Assembly: GCF_034190915.1 (NCBI RefSeq)
Contig: NW_026947500.1
Span: 22,318,501 to 22,382,500 of the forward strand
Origin: Cavia porcellus
Taxonomy: Eukaryota; Chordata; Mammalia; Rodentia; Caviidae
Reading direction: 5' to 3'
Length of the DNA: 64,000 nucleotides
The notes beneath the pieces were generated by a model. The model saw only the letters and a program-made list of their open reading frames with translations, searched no databases and had not been told where the DNA came from. A program made the position numbers and the translations under genes. The stretch's first letter is position 1; every line of letters starts with the position of its first letter. Below are positions 22,206-34,350 of this stretch, piece by piece.

Positions 22206-24175
22206 AGAAAGAAAGAAAAATCAAGTCCTAATGCAATTATTTTGGAAGAACTCAATACCCTTCTGTCACAAAAAGACAGATCAACTAGACAAAAAGTCAT
22301 TAATGAAATGTTAGAGCTAAATCAAACTTTTGAACAAATGGACTTAGTACATGTCTATACAGTGTTCCACCGTACAACATCAGAACACAAATTCTCAGCT
22401 TCACATGGATCACTGAACTGGCTCATAGAACATGCTTAAGTAAATGCAAAGGAGTTGAAATTATCTCACGCATGCTATAAAACCACAATACAATGAAATT
22501 GGAAATCCAGGCAAAAGAAACAACAAAAACTTCACAAACACATGGAAATTGAATAGCATCCCACTGAACAACTAATGGGTCATAGATGAAATTAAAGAAA
22601 AAAAATTAGACAATTTTTACAGTTAAATAATAATGGCAATGAAATATACTGGAACTTGTGGGACACAATGAAAGCAGTCTTAAGAGGAAAATTTATACAA
22701 CAGTAAATATCCATATCAGGAAAACAGAGTAAGGTCTTAATGCTGAACCTCAAATCTCTAGAAAAAGAAAAGCAGACTAAGCTAAAAGATCATACAAGGA
22801 AGAAAATTATAAAGATCAGGGCAGAAATTAATACACTGGATACTAAAAAGCAACATAAAAAAATCAATGAATCGAACAGTTGGCTGTTTGAAAGATTAAA
22901 TAACATTGACAAACCCTTATCCAACCTTATCAAAAAAGGAAAGAAAAGACTCAAATCCATGGAATTAGGAATGAAATGGATAAAATCACAACAGACTCTG
23001 CAGAAATCCAGATTATTAATATCTGCTTTGAAAATTTGTATTTAATAAGGTGTAAAATGCAGAAGAACTGAATAGATTCCAAAATATATATGGACTACCA
23101 CAGCTGATATAAAAATCCTAAATAAACCAATATCAATGAAATTGAAGATGTAATTAAAAACCTACCAACAAAGACAAGCCCAGACCTTCATGGATTCACT
23201 ACTGAATTCCACATGGAACTTAGAGAAAACCTAACACCACTACTTCTAAAACTCTTTAATGAAATTGTAAGGGAAGCAATACTTCCAAATTCATTCCTGG
23301 AAGCAAGTATTACCCTGATACCAAAACCAGAGAAGGACCAAACTAAGAAAGAGAACTATAGGCCAATTCTCCCTAATGAACATAGACACAAAAATCCTCA
23401 ATAATATACTGGCAAACAGAACGAAGAAAATCATCATGAAGATTATACATCATGACTAAGTGCCATTCATTCCAGGGATGCAGGAATGGTTCAACATATG
23501 TAAATCAATAAACAAAATATACCACATTAACAAAGACAAGGGAAAAAAATCATATGATCATCTCAGTAGATGCAGAAAATGCTTTTGACCATTCATGATA
23601 ATAGCCCTACAGAAAATTGGAATTTATCTCAACCTGATAAAAGCTGTCTACAACAAACTAACAGCCAACATCATACTAAATGAACAAAAACAAGCTTTTA
23701 CTCTAAAATCAGGAATGAGACAAGGGTGTCCACTGTCTCCACTCTTATTCAACATAGTCCTGGAAATTTTAGCTGTAGCAATTAGACAACAGAAAGAAAA
23801 GGAATAAACACAGGAAAGGAAGAAGTTAAACTATCATTAGCTGAAGATGACATGGCACTCTAATAGATGACCCCAAAGCTCCACCAACTAGATTTAATAA
23901 GCAAATTCAGTAACATAGCTGGATACCAAGTCAACACTCAAAAATCAATTGCCTTCCTGTACACAAATACCAAACTCACTAAGAATGAAATCAGGGAAAC
24001 AATATCTTTCACAGCAGCATCCAAAACAATGAAATACCTAGGAATTTATCTAACAAACTACAGTATCCTGAAAAGGGAGATTAAAGTGGATATTAGAAAA
24101 CAGAGAGACATCCCATGCTCAGGTAGGAACAACCAATATAGTGCAAATGGCCATACTTCCAAAACCATTGCACAA

Positions 24176-24256
24176 GGCCAGGGGTTTAGTTCAGTGGCAC
24201 AAGTGCCTGCCTGGCAAGCATGAGATCATGAGTTCAATCCCTGGTACAAAAACAAA
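24176..24256 (+). mobile_element. ID-type SINE inside L1
   Basis: 'ggccaggggtttagttcagtggcacaagtgcctgcctggcaagc', then 'gagttcaatccctggtac' and an A-rich tail. It interrupts ORF2 downstream of the reverse transcriptase. Confidence 0.92.
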
Positions 24257-24396
24257 AAACTGTTACAAAGATTCAATGCAATCCCAATCAAAATTCCAAT
24301 AGCATAGCTCACAGAATTAGAGAAAATAATCTTAAAATTCATCTAGAACCAGAAGTGACCTGGAATAGCAAAGGCAATCCTGGGCAACAAAGATAG

Positions 24397-24492
<96 letters not shown>

Positions 24493-25041
24493 TGAAATAG
24501 ATAAGAAGATGTAGAAACAAATCCAGACACACTGTCATCCTATCTTTGACAAAGGTGCCAAATACATTCACTGGAAGAAAGATAGCCTCTTTAACAAATG
24601 GTGCTGGAAAAACTGACTCTATGAATGCCGAAGTTTAAAAATGGATCTGTATCTTTCACCATGCACTAAGCTACAATCAAAATGGATCAAAGATCTTAAT
24701 ATTAAAACAGAAACATTAAATCTGCAGGAACATAGAGGAGGTAAAACTCTTGAAGACATTGGTGAAGACAAAGTCTCTATGAATAAAACCCCAGTTGCAT
24801 AGGAACTATCACAAAGAATCAACAGCTGGGATCTCTCCCTATTGAAAAGCTTTTGTACAGTAAGAGAAACCAACAGAGTGAAGAAACAACCCACAATATG
24901 GGAGAAAATGTTTTTTAGCTGTTCCTCAGACAAAGAGAACATATAAAGAACTAAAAAAAAAAAAAAAAATCAGTCCTCCCAGATTTAAAAACCCAATCCA
25001 AAAATGGGCATCTGAGATGAACGCACAATTCTCAGATGAAG

Positions 25042-25113
25042 GAAATACAAACAGAAAAAAAAAAAAAGAAAGAAAGAAAGAAAAAGAAAAAAAAAAGAAA
25101 GAAATACAAACAG
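25042..25113. mobile_element. Tail-only retroposition (A/G tract with 13-bp duplication)
   Basis: GAAATACAAACAG occurs at 25042-25054 and again at 25101-25113. Between them is only a 46-bp A-rich/GAAA tract. A perfect duplication around a bare tail suggests an extremely 5'-truncated L1-mediated insertion within the host L1. Confidence 0.75.
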
Positions 25114-25939
25114 CAAATAAATATGTGAAAAAAAATCTCAACATCACTGCTCATTCAAGAGATGCAAAATAAAACAACCCTGAGATTCCACCTCACCTCA
25201 TAGTAGAAAGAATGGCTACTATCAAGAAATCAAGCACTAACAAACGGTGGAGGGGCTGGGGGAAAAAAGAGCCCTTCTGCACTGCTGGTGGCAGGGTAGA
25301 CGGTGTAACCACTGTAGAAATCAGTGTGGAGATTCCTCAAAAAACTAGGACTAAAGGTCCCACTGGACCCAGTTATTCCCCTTTTTGGTATCTTCCCAAA
25401 ATGACAAATATCATAGCACAGTGATATATGTGCACCCATGTTTATAGGTGTACAATTTGTAATAACTACATCTTAGAAACAACCTAAATGCCCAATGACT
25501 GAGCAATGGATAAAAGAGATTTGGTATTTTTATACAGTGGAGTACTACTGAGTCATAAATAAGCATAAATTAGAGACTTTTATAGGTAAATGGATGCAAC
25601 TTGAGACCATACTCGTAAGTGAAATCAGTTAGACTCATATGTGTAAACATCATATTGTCTCATGTAGCTGAAAAAAACAACATATGTATATGCATATAAA
25701 ATAGTTAAGATAGTTATCCTCCAGATTTCTCTGAGCTCACTGAAGAGAAAGACTTGTGCTGGTATTGTTTAGATAATTGTAAGCAGATGTCTTGTGCTCT
25801 GGGTGAATGATTTGAGAATGACAATGTGCAATGTACGTATCACTGTTGCCCCCCAAATGACGTGTTTTGAAATTTTGTTTTCTTTTTTCTTTCTTTTTCT
25901 CTTTGAAATAAAATTGATTTGGAAAAAAAGAGAGAGTGA

Positions 25940-26504
25940 AAAAGCAATGCTTCTCATTTTTTCTGTGCTCCCACCCCAGCCCCAGAAGACCCTGAGTAAT
26001 GTGCAGAGGAAGGAGATGGGCAGAAAGCACCTACAGCAGAGGGCGAGGACCTTCCTTCACAATGGAAATGCTGTTATCCGAGGGGCTGTGCACACACCCA
26101 CTGCCGCACCTCCTATGTCAACATCCGCCTGCTTGTCCTGGACATGGGTGGGCATTGTTATGTGTAACGGTGACTAAAGCTTCAGCTTTGATGCCAATAG
26201 ACTGGGAAGCTCAGGAAACCAGAAATGACCAGAGAAGCTGCAGGGAGGGAGGGCCCCAGGGCTCAGGCGCAGTGTGGAGATCCAACCCTGAACGGGTACC
26301 AAAGCCTCCGAAAAATGTACTGAGGCAGACCCCACCCACAACTCAGGCTGGCTGCTGGGTGGTCCATATGTGACACAGATCCAAACAGTGCTGCAAAGTC
26401 TTTTAAAAAGAGAACAGACATTGAAACTGTAACATGGAGAAAGCTGGTCAAAAACTTTTAGTCTAAACCCTTCTCATCGATAATGTACTTTAAAACAGAA
26501 TTAT
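25940..26504. other. Unique DNA, no gene recognised
   Basis: GC is somewhat higher than around it. The frames at 25794-26177 and 25999-26373 (124-127 codons, +) overlap each other and have no recognisable domain or splice context. Confidence 0.4.
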
Positions 26505-26690
26505 CCAGGCCAGGTATGGTGATGCATGCCTGTAATCCCAGGACTCTGAGAAGCTGAAGCAAAAAGGCTATAAATTCAAGGCCAGCCTGGGCTCCTCAGC
26601 AATTTAGCAAAACCCTAATCCAGAGGCTGGGTTCTGTCCTGGGTTCCATCTCCAGTACTACCCTACCCTACCCAAATTTTTCCATAGAGT
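26505..26690 (+). mobile_element. Composite B1 + ID SINE
   Basis: B1-like part ('ggtgatgcatgcctgtaatcccagg', 'caaggccagcctgggc', 'aatttagcaaaaccctaa') followed by an ID-like part ('gaggctgggttctgtcctgggttccatctccagtacta'). Confidence 0.85.
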
Positions 26691-27999
26691 TAAACAGTAC
26701 CTTGACTCTCAAATATTCAAAATGCCCAACCGAAAACAACTTCACGTATGAAAAACAAAATTTCAACTCATATGAGAAGAGACAGATTACAATGTGGAGA
26801 TGATAGATGCTGAAATTACCTGACAAAGATTTAAAAATAGTTGTTATACAACCATTGTTAAATTCCTATCATCTTGTTTTGAAAGCCTATACTGTTATTG
26901 TTTCAGATTTGTTGTTTGTTTGCTTGTCTCTTTGCTCGTTTTTCTTTTCTGTATGTTTTTCTCTTTTAAATAAAATTTAAAATATAGTTGCTATAAAAAC
27001 ATTGAAGGAAGTAAGAATGAACTTTGCACAACAGGAAAATAAAAACTTGAAAAAACTGCTAAAAGCCTCAGGGACATGCGGAACAATACTGAAAGATCAT
27101 TAACATCTCAGAAAGAGAAGAAAGATTTCAGCATGGAAAAATAAATTTTTGAACACATAATGGTTGAAAATTCCACAAATATGACCGAAGATATAACCTA
27201 TGAGTCCAAGAAGATGAGCAAAGCTTAGACAGGACAAATTTCTAAAAATTCAACTCCAAGACAAGTCATCATAAATTACTGAAAACTAAAGACAAAGGAA
27301 AAACTTTTGAAAGCAACCAGAGATATCCTAATATTAGTTTAAAAGAACTCTGATTTAAATAAGGAAGTAGCAGCATTTTTAAAGTAGTACAAGAAAAGAT
27401 CTACCTTTAACATTGAAGCTAAAACAAAGACACTCTTAAATGATGATAAATTAAAACCAGTGGATGTGCTATGAAGAACTGTTCTAGTTCTTTAAACACA
27501 AATAAAATGAAAAAACTAGAAGGAAAATAAACTATCAGCAATTAAGGAACACCAAAATGGTAAATATCTGAGTAAATATAATAAACTGGCCTTTTCTTAT
27601 TCAACTAAGATATCTTTCATAATTGAAAACAAACAACACTGGTGAGATTTTCAGTTTTATAAGTGTAACATATGAGATAACTATAACATAAAGGAAAAGG
27701 AGGAGAAACATAATTATTTTAGATAAATAATCCACTAGAATTTTAAAGTATATATGAAATGTTCACCAAGATACATCACCTCCTGAGTCATAAAAACTTT
27801 AAATAAATGAAAAATTGAAACCACAAAATATGTGTCCTCTGACAATAACTGAGTTAACTAGAGATTGGTAATAGAAAGATAATAGGAGGGTCTCCAAACA
27901 ACTAGAAATCAACACGTTTCTAAACAACCCATAGGTCAAAGATAAAATCTCAAAGGGAATTAGAAATCATTAAAATTAACAAAAATGGAAATATATCAA

Positions 28000-28150
28000 A
28001 GTGTGTGTTGGCACATATCTGTGATCCCAGCACTTGGGAGGCTAAGGAAGGAAGATTGCCGTGAGTTCGAGGTCAGCTTGGGTTATCGTGAGCTCAGGGT
28101 GAGCCTGAATTACAGAATGAGACCCTGTCTTAAACAAACAAACAAACAAA
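28000..28150 (+). mobile_element. B1 SINE
   Basis: 'cacatatctgtgatcccagcacttgggaggctaagg', 'ttcgaggtcagcttggg', 'gaatgagaccctgtctt' and an AAAC-rich tail. Contains the 7SL-derived A and B box region. Confidence 0.93.
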
Positions 28151-28415
28151 ACCAAAGTGCTTGTAACAGCTAAAGCAGTGCTCATATTAGACTATAATAT
28201 ACATAATGCTGTGATATAAATGCTTATGTTAAAAAATCTCAAATCAATAAGATAAGCTATTTTAAGAAGCTAGAAAAAGAAAAGCAAAACAAATCCAAAG
28301 CAGATGAAGTATATAATGAAAATAAGAGCAGAAATCTATTCAACTGTGAACAGGGGGAAAAAAAAGAAAGAAAAATCAATTAAACCACAAACTGGTCTTT
28401 CAAAAGATCAATGTA

Positions 28416-28500
28416 GGGCTGGGGATTTAGCTCAGTGGCTTAAGTATCTGCCTTGCAAGTGTAAAGTCCTGAGTTCGATCCCCGGTACCAATACAACAAA
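28416..28500 (+). mobile_element. ID-type SINE
   Basis: Close to the family consensus head, ends 'gttcgatccccggtacc' and has an A-tail. Flanks AAAAGATCAATGTA (28402-28415) and AAAAGATCAGTGTA (28501-28514) differ at one base. Confidence 0.95.
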
Positions 28501-28815
28501 AAAAGATCAGTGTAAGTGATAAACTGCTAGCCAGATGAATAAAGGAAGAATAAATAAATTACCACCATCAGAAATGAAATTAACACTGCAGATCCTGAAG
28601 ACATTAAAGGAATAATAAGCGGATACAATGAATAACCCAATGCACATAAATTCAACAACTTACAAGAAAACATTTGCATGAAAACAACAAGCTTCTGAAA
28701 CTCCCCAAGATGAAACCAAAAACTCAAATAGTTCTGTAAGTTTAATAAAGTTAAATTTGTAGTTAAAAACCTTCTGAAAAGAAAATCCCCACATTGGGTT
28801 TCACTGATGAATTCT

Positions 28816-28907
28816 TTCTGAGGGGAGGGAGTGGTACCAGGGATCAAACTCATGACCTTATACTTGCCAGGCAGGCGCTTGTGCCACTGAGCTAAACCCC
28901 GGGTCCC
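28816..28907 (-). mobile_element. ID-type SINE
   Basis: Inverted ID ('ggtaccagggatcaaactcatg', then 'gtgccactgagctaaacccc'). Perfect 14-bp duplication CACTGATGAATTCT at 28802-28815 and 28908-28921. Frame 28527-28910 (minus) runs across it and is not a gene. Confidence 0.95.
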
Positions 28908-29219
28908 CACTGATGAATTCTATCTAATATTTAAATAACAAGTAACATCAACTCAACACAATCTTCCAGAAAACAAATGAGAAGGGAATACTTCCCAACT
29001 TAGCTTAGAAGGTCAGAATTATCCTAAATGTCAAAAATAATCAGAAAGATAAGAAAGAAAACTGCATGTCAATATCCTACATTAACAAAGATGCCAACAC
29101 CCTCAACAAAATGTAAACAAACTGAACCCAGTGATACATAAAACAAAGAACATGCCATAGCCAAGTGTGGTTTATCCCTGAAATGCAAAGGTGGGTCAAT
29201 ACTTGAAAGTCAAGCAATG

Positions 29220-29325
29220 GTTTTGGGGGGTTTTTTTTGGTACCAAGGATTGAACTCAGGACCGCATGCTCACCAGCAGAACCAGGCAGGCACTTATTGC
29301 ACTGAGTTAACCGCTGGCCCTAAGG
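29220..29325 (-). mobile_element. ID-type SINE
   Basis: Inverted ID with a T-tract tail, 'ggtaccaaggattgaactcagg' and 'gcactgagttaaccgctggccc'. GTCAAGCAATG/GTCAAGCATTG flanks differ at one base. About 13 extra bases near 29270-29285 form an internal insertion relative to the other copies. Confidence 0.9.
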
Positions 29326-29558
29326 GTCAAGCATTGTTCACCATACTGATAGTTTAAAAAAGAAATATCATAAGATCATGTCGATTAATAGAAGAAAAAC
29401 ATGATAAAAGTCGACATAGTTTTATCATGATAAAACTTCTCAGCAAACGAGGCTTAGAAAGGAATGTCCTCAACTGGAAAAGACAGCTACAAAAACCCAC
29501 AGCTAACATCATATTTAATGATGGAGTGACTGTTTCTTCCCTAAAATGAAGACATTCA

Positions 29559-29732
29559 CATTTTTTAAAATTGTTTTGTTTTCATTTTGTGTTTTGAGAC
29601 ACGGTCTCACTATGTAGTTCAGGCTGGCTTTGAACTCACTATATAACCCAGGTTGGTCTCAAACTCATTGTGATCCTCCTACATCAGCCTCCTGAGTTCT
29701 GGGATCAGGCACGCGCCACTATGCCCTGCTAG
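29559..29732 (-). mobile_element. B1 SINE
   Basis: Inverted B1: 'tgagacacggtctcactatgtagttcaggctgg', 'caggttggtctcaaactcattgtgatcc' and 'cctgagttctgggatcagg'. GACATTCA flanks both sides (29551-29558, 29733-29740). Confidence 0.92.
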
Positions 29733-30212
29733 GACATTCATTCTCAGCAAGAGCTGCAGTAAGGAAAGAAAAATCACAGATTGGAAAGGAAGAAGTAGTA
29801 GTAACCACCAACAGTGGTTATATACCAGCCATTATGGGAAATACTACAGAAGTTCCTTAACTAGATATAGAACTACCATCTGATTCAGCAACTCCACTGC
29901 TAGGTATATACCTAAATGAAAGAAATCAGTACACAAAAAGATTCCTCCTGCATTCCTATGTTTATTTAGCACTACTCACAATGGCCAAAATATGGAATCA
30001 AGCTAGATATCCAAAGATGGATGACTATATAAAATACAAAAAAAAAAAAATAATAATCGAGAAAAAAAAGAAAATACAGTATGTCTACAAAGACACAAAA
30101 AGAATGAACTATTATCATAGGCAGCCACATAGATAGAACTGGAACACATTATGTTAAATGAAATAAGCCAGGTATAGAAAGACAAATAGTTTGTGTTTTT
30201 AAAACCTGGTCT

Positions 30213-30363
30213 GAGGCCAGATGTGGTGGTACAATCCTATAATCTCAGCACTTGGGAGGCTGAGGCAGGAGGACTGTTGCAAATTCAAAACCAGCCTGAG
30301 CTACAAAGTTACCTCAAGGCCAGCTGAACTGCATAGTGAGACCCTGTCTTTAAAAAAAAAAAA
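30213..30363 (+). mobile_element. B1 SINE
   Basis: 'ggccagatgtggtggtacaatcctataatctcagcacttgggaggctgagg', then 'gagaccctgtctt' and an A-tail. Flanks AAAACCTGGTCT and AAAAGCTGGTCT match at 11 of 12. Confidence 0.94.
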
Positions 30364-30796
30364 AAAAGCTGGTCTAAAATAAGAGAGTACAACAGTGTTC
30401 AGCAGAGGCTTCAAAGAGTAAGGGTGACAGGGAAATTAGAAAGCTTGGCCAGAGAGTACAAAAATACAGTCAGATAGGAGGATTCAGTTCTAGTTTTCTA
30501 TAATAGTATACAGTGAGAAGTTCAAAATGATTTATTACACATTTCAAAAATAGCTAAAAGAGGATTCTGAATGTTTGAAAAACAAAGAATTGAAGTGATA
30601 GATTTGCTAACTTCCCTGATTTGATCATTGAACATTGTATATATGTATCAAAACATTACACTATACCAAATAAATATAGACAGTTATGTTTTGGGTTTTA
30701 AAAAAATGAATAGTATTGTCCCTATTCATTGATTCCTACAACTAAGAATTGAGAAATAAGAGCACCAAGTATACGTCACAGAAATGAATTGTATTT

Positions 30797-30884
30797 TTTT
30801 TTTTTACTGGTACCGGGGATCGAACTCATGACTGCCTGCTTGCAAGGCAGGTGCTTATGCCGCTGAGCTAAATCCCCAGACCCT
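30797..30884 (-). mobile_element. ID-type SINE
   Basis: Inverted ID near consensus. Perfect 16-bp duplication GAAATGAATTGTATTT at 30781-30796 and 30885-30900. A young-looking copy. Confidence 0.96.
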
Positions 30885-31511
30885 GAAATGAATTGTATTT
30901 CTACATATTATTCATGAAAATTGAAAACCAAAATTTAAAAAAACTTACAGTAATTCTAAAAAAGTGAAAGTCAGGTATTGATCTAACAAAACACATAGAG
31001 TATCTATATGATGTAAACACTGATGAAAGAAATTATAGGTCTAAGTAAGTGGCAGACATATGTTCACAAAATGGAAAAGTCCAAGTAAGGCTCTTACTAA
31101 GTTGACAACTCTTTCCAAATTTTTCTTAAGATTTAAAGCAAAAATGATTAAAATTCCAGTATAGTTCTTTGAAGATATAGACAAGTTCATTCTAAAATTT
31201 CTATGTAAAAGCAAAACACCCGGATTAAGCAAAAACAATTTTTAAATGAATAAATAAGTAAAAATAAAGATGAGGTACAGCATGCCTAAGGCCCTGGAGC
31301 ATCAGGAGAAAAAAAAAGAAGGAAGAGTTAGAGGAATCCTACTCAGTTTTAAGCTTCAATAATCAAATCAGGTGTAGTATGGTAAAAGAGAGAAACACCA
31401 CTGAAAAAGATTAGTAAGTCCAGAAATAGATCTACATAAATACAGCTCCTGGTTTTTGAGGAAGGTGCTAAGTCAGTTCAACAAAGAAAGGACGGTATTT
31501 CCACAAATGAT

Positions 31512-31612
31512 GTAACCAGGTGTGGTGGTGCATGCCAGTTATCCCAGCACTCAGGAGGCTAAAGCAACAGAATCACCTTGAGTTCAAGACCCTGCCTTAA
31601 ACAAACAAACAC
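31512..31612 (+). mobile_element. B1 SINE with internal deletion
   Basis: 'aaccaggtgtggtggtgcatgccagttatcccagcactcaggaggct', then directly 'gagttcaagaccctgccttaaacaaac'. The middle third of B1 is missing. Confidence 0.88.
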
Positions 31613-31720
31613 TGTCACATCAACAGTGGTTATATACCAGCAAAAAAAATGAACTGTCACTTAATTTTACACTTTACCAAATATTTCTCAAAATGATCAC
31701 AGATCTAAATATGAAGAATA

Positions 31721-31816
31721 TTAGCTCAGCGGCATAAGTGCTTGCCTGACAAGCTTGAGGTTGTGAATTCAATCCCCGGTACCAAAAAAAAAAAAAAAAA
31801 AAAAAGCAAGTACTTA
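31721..31816 (+). mobile_element. ID-type SINE, 5'-truncated
   Basis: The copy starts at TTAGCTCAGC and lacks about the first 11 bases, but has a full end and a roughly 22-nt A-tail. AAATATGAAGAATA at 31707-31720 and 31817-31830 is a perfect 14-bp duplication, so truncation happened during insertion. Confidence 0.93.
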
Positions 31817-32267
31817 AAATATGAAGAATAAAACTACTGTATGATATTGAAAAATAAAATGGAAAAGTCTCTGTGACTTGGAGTTACACAAAGAAAAATC
31901 TCTATACAAAACACTAAAAATACAGTCTATGAAAGAAAAGATTAATAAACTGGACTTCATTAAAATTAAAATCCTTTTCGCTGTGAAAGACAGCAACAAA
32001 GGCATGAAAAGAAAAGCTATAGACCAGAAGAAAATATTTACAAATTAAACATCTGACAAAGGACATTTATATAAAACAGATAATTAACTCTTAAAACTTA
32101 GGAACCAAAAAACTAGTAATAAGCAAAACATCTGAACAGATACTATATCAAATAAAATAAGCATATGAAGAAAAGTCCGACACCATTATCTACTAGGGAA
32201 ATGCAATGAGAAACTATAAAGAGTTGCTTCTACATACTACCTAACAGAATCACTATATGACATTGCC

Positions 32268-32349
32268 AGACCAGGGATATAACTCAGTGGCACACACACC
32301 TGCCTGGCAAATGTGAGGTCATGAGTTCGATCCCCGTTTCCAAAAAAAA
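32268..32349 (+). mobile_element. ID-type SINE
   Basis: 'gaccagggatataactcagtggcacacacacctgcctggcaaatg', then 'gttcgatccccgtttcc' and an A-tail. TGACATTGCCA/AGACAATGCCA flanks are imperfect. Confidence 0.9.
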
Positions 32350-32509
32350 GACAATGCCAAATGCTGACCCGGATGCTAAGCAAGGGAAATACTGCTTCCT
32401 GACTGATGGTAGTGGATTTGCAAAATAGCTAGGAAACTTTTATAAAGTTCAACATATACTTTCTACATAACTCAGCAATCCTTTTCCTAGAGAAATACAG
32501 ATTTATTTC

Positions 32510-33489
32510 CACATAGAAGTCTGTACTATAAATGCATATGGAAGTTCTGTGTGTGTCTTCAGTTCCATGACAATTATACACTCTTTGGAAAAGGTGCACG
32601 TGTATGTGTATGTGACACACATACACATGGTCACACAATGTGCACACTTGTGCACACACACACCAATTGGCAGCAAAAACAAAACAACCAACCAGGCAAC
32701 ATCATCAAAACACTTTATTATAAACACCCTTAGCTCCACAAACCCCCCTGCATCTCTACATCTCTGACTCAGTATCTTGTGCTCTAAGACTGATGGACAT
32801 GGTAGGGTGGGGTGGGGGGACAGAAACAAAGACAAAAACAAAAACTGGTATGAGAATCCAGAAAACTCACTCAAGCATTAATCAAGAGATCAAAGGAGCC
32901 TTTGAACCTAGAATTGCCATGGCCCTTTCCTCCCTCCTCTCACTCATTCTTTGGAATTTTACATAGATACCACCACAACTAAAGCAAAAAGCAAACAGCA
33001 AACAGAAAAAAAATGCTAAACCACTTGCTTATAAACTTTGTGTTAAAGTCTTTGCTCTGGTCTGGTCTGGTTCAAACAGAAAGAGAACAAAATTTCAAGA
33101 TAAACAGTCCCAGTGCCTTTCTCAGAAAAGTCTTGCATCTCCAACTTAAGTCACTGCGACTCATTTGAGACCATGAGAGCAAATCAGACTTGTTTTAAAG
33201 GACAAAAATAGAGGTTATTATTTGGTGGTTGAAATTTTTCCATGCCTTTTCCCATCAGTCACCAGAGTTCTCAAAAAACACAGGCCAAAGTTTGGAAGGC
33301 ACAGACCAGGGGTGACCACAGATCAGAGAGCAGCTGAGTCAAAGCAAAACCCTGACCACGTCAACTCTTGGTTGTTGGGGGAAGATTTCACCTGTATTTC
33401 CTGTGATAAATCCCTAGCTAGACTCTGCCCATCCTATTTATTCTGATCACTTTTCTACGTATAAAAGAAGGCACTCCTGGGGACCAGTT
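32510..33489. other. Unique DNA, no gene recognised
   Basis: Contains a purine/pyrimidine-alternating CA/TG-rich patch (about 32595-32665) with a palindrome. No gene recognised. Confidence 0.4.
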
Positions 33490-34350
33490 GTTCCAGAACC
33501 ATCTATTGAAGACTATTCTTTCCTCTCATGAATTAACTTGGCATTTCTGATGAAAATCAGCTGACCATATATGTGTCGGTCTCCTAAACTCCCTTCCTTT
33601 CTCAAGAACCCATAATAACTCCTCTCTGTCAGACTAAGTATGAATTTCCCATTCTGACATTAAAAGTACTTCAATTCAACAATTCATCTCTCTCAAATAA
33701 ATATTTCAATATGTATCCCTAAAGGTAAAGATTCTTTTTAAAGCAAAGCCACCATACTACGGTTATGCCTTAAATAATTGAGTAATCCTTTAATGTCATC
33801 AACTATTAGGTCAATGTTCAAATGTCCCTGATCATCACGTTCGTTTGTTTAGAGCTGTTTGCCCAAACAAGGCCATACATAGCAACTGGATGACAGTTCT
33901 TTTAGGTTTCTGTTAGATTTTTTCTTTGTAATTTATTTGTTGGGGGGGGGCCCAGATTGTTTGTCTTGCATAAATTAAGATTATCTGGGTTTTGTTCATT
34001 GTATTCATTAACATTTGTTTTGCTGTATTTCCTATAACTTGGTTCTGGGATGTGCCTAATTACCTATTGTCTATCAGATATCCCAATATCCTTTATTGCT
34101 GTAGTGTCATTTATATTGTTTCTCTAGCCTATGTATTTCCTATAAATTGCAAATCACATCAAGAGGTTTGATCAGATTCAGGTTAGTTTTACTTGGGCAA
34201 GAGTATTTCAATAGAGGTATTTCTTTCCTTCCCTTTTTTTTATACCAACAATCGAACTCAGGACCCTGTACTTGCCAGGCAGGTGCTTCTGCCACTGAGA
34301 TACATATTCCTGGCTCAATAGAGGTGTTACATTAGGAGGTACAAAATGAT
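33490..34350 (-). repeat. Ancient L1-type fragments
   Basis: 33490-33575 reads as the complement of an old L1 segment ('gttccagaaccatctattgaagac', 'ctgatgaaaatcagctgaccatatatgtg'). 33830-34222 and 34328-34350 follow another widespread old LINE sequence ('aacaaggccatacatagcaactgg', 'tgtaatttatttgttg', 'tttgatcagattcagg'). The subfamily is not certain. Confidence 0.5.
34223..34314 (-). mobile_element. ID-type SINE
   Basis: Inverted ID ('ataccaacaatcgaactcagg', 'gtacttgccaggcaggtgcttctgccactgag'). TCAATAGAGGTATT and TCAATAGAGGTGTT flank it, 13 of 14 matching. Confidence 0.92.

Larger units (their letters stand above)
26990..30710 (+). mobile_element. Old L1 LINE, fragmented by SINEs
   Basis: Covers ORF1-like sequence (about 26995-27400, 'gacaaaggaaaaacttttgaaagcaaccagag'), a remnant ORF2 (about 27840-29540, for example 'actagaaatcaacacgtttctaaacaacccat') and an L1 3' UTR (about 29840-30700, 'atctgattcagcaactccactgctaggtatatacc'). 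An internal deletion removes most of the reverse transcriptase downstream half. Divergence is greater than in the L1 at 19.2-25.9 kb. SINEs at 28000, 28416, 28816, 29220, 29559 and 30213 interrupt it. No frame is open for more than about 130 codons. Confidence 0.8.
30890..32500 (+). mobile_element. Old L1 LINE ORF2 3' half and 3' UTR
   Basis: From 'acacatagagtatctatatgatgtaaac' through an ORF2 stretch ('aaaattccagtatagttctttgaagatatagac') and the ORF2 C-terminal region ('aactggacttcattaaaattaaaatcc', about 31935-31970) into 3' UTR-like sequence ('actcagcaatccttttcctag'). It is interrupted by SINEs at 31512, 31721 and 32268. All frames are broken. Confidence 0.75.
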
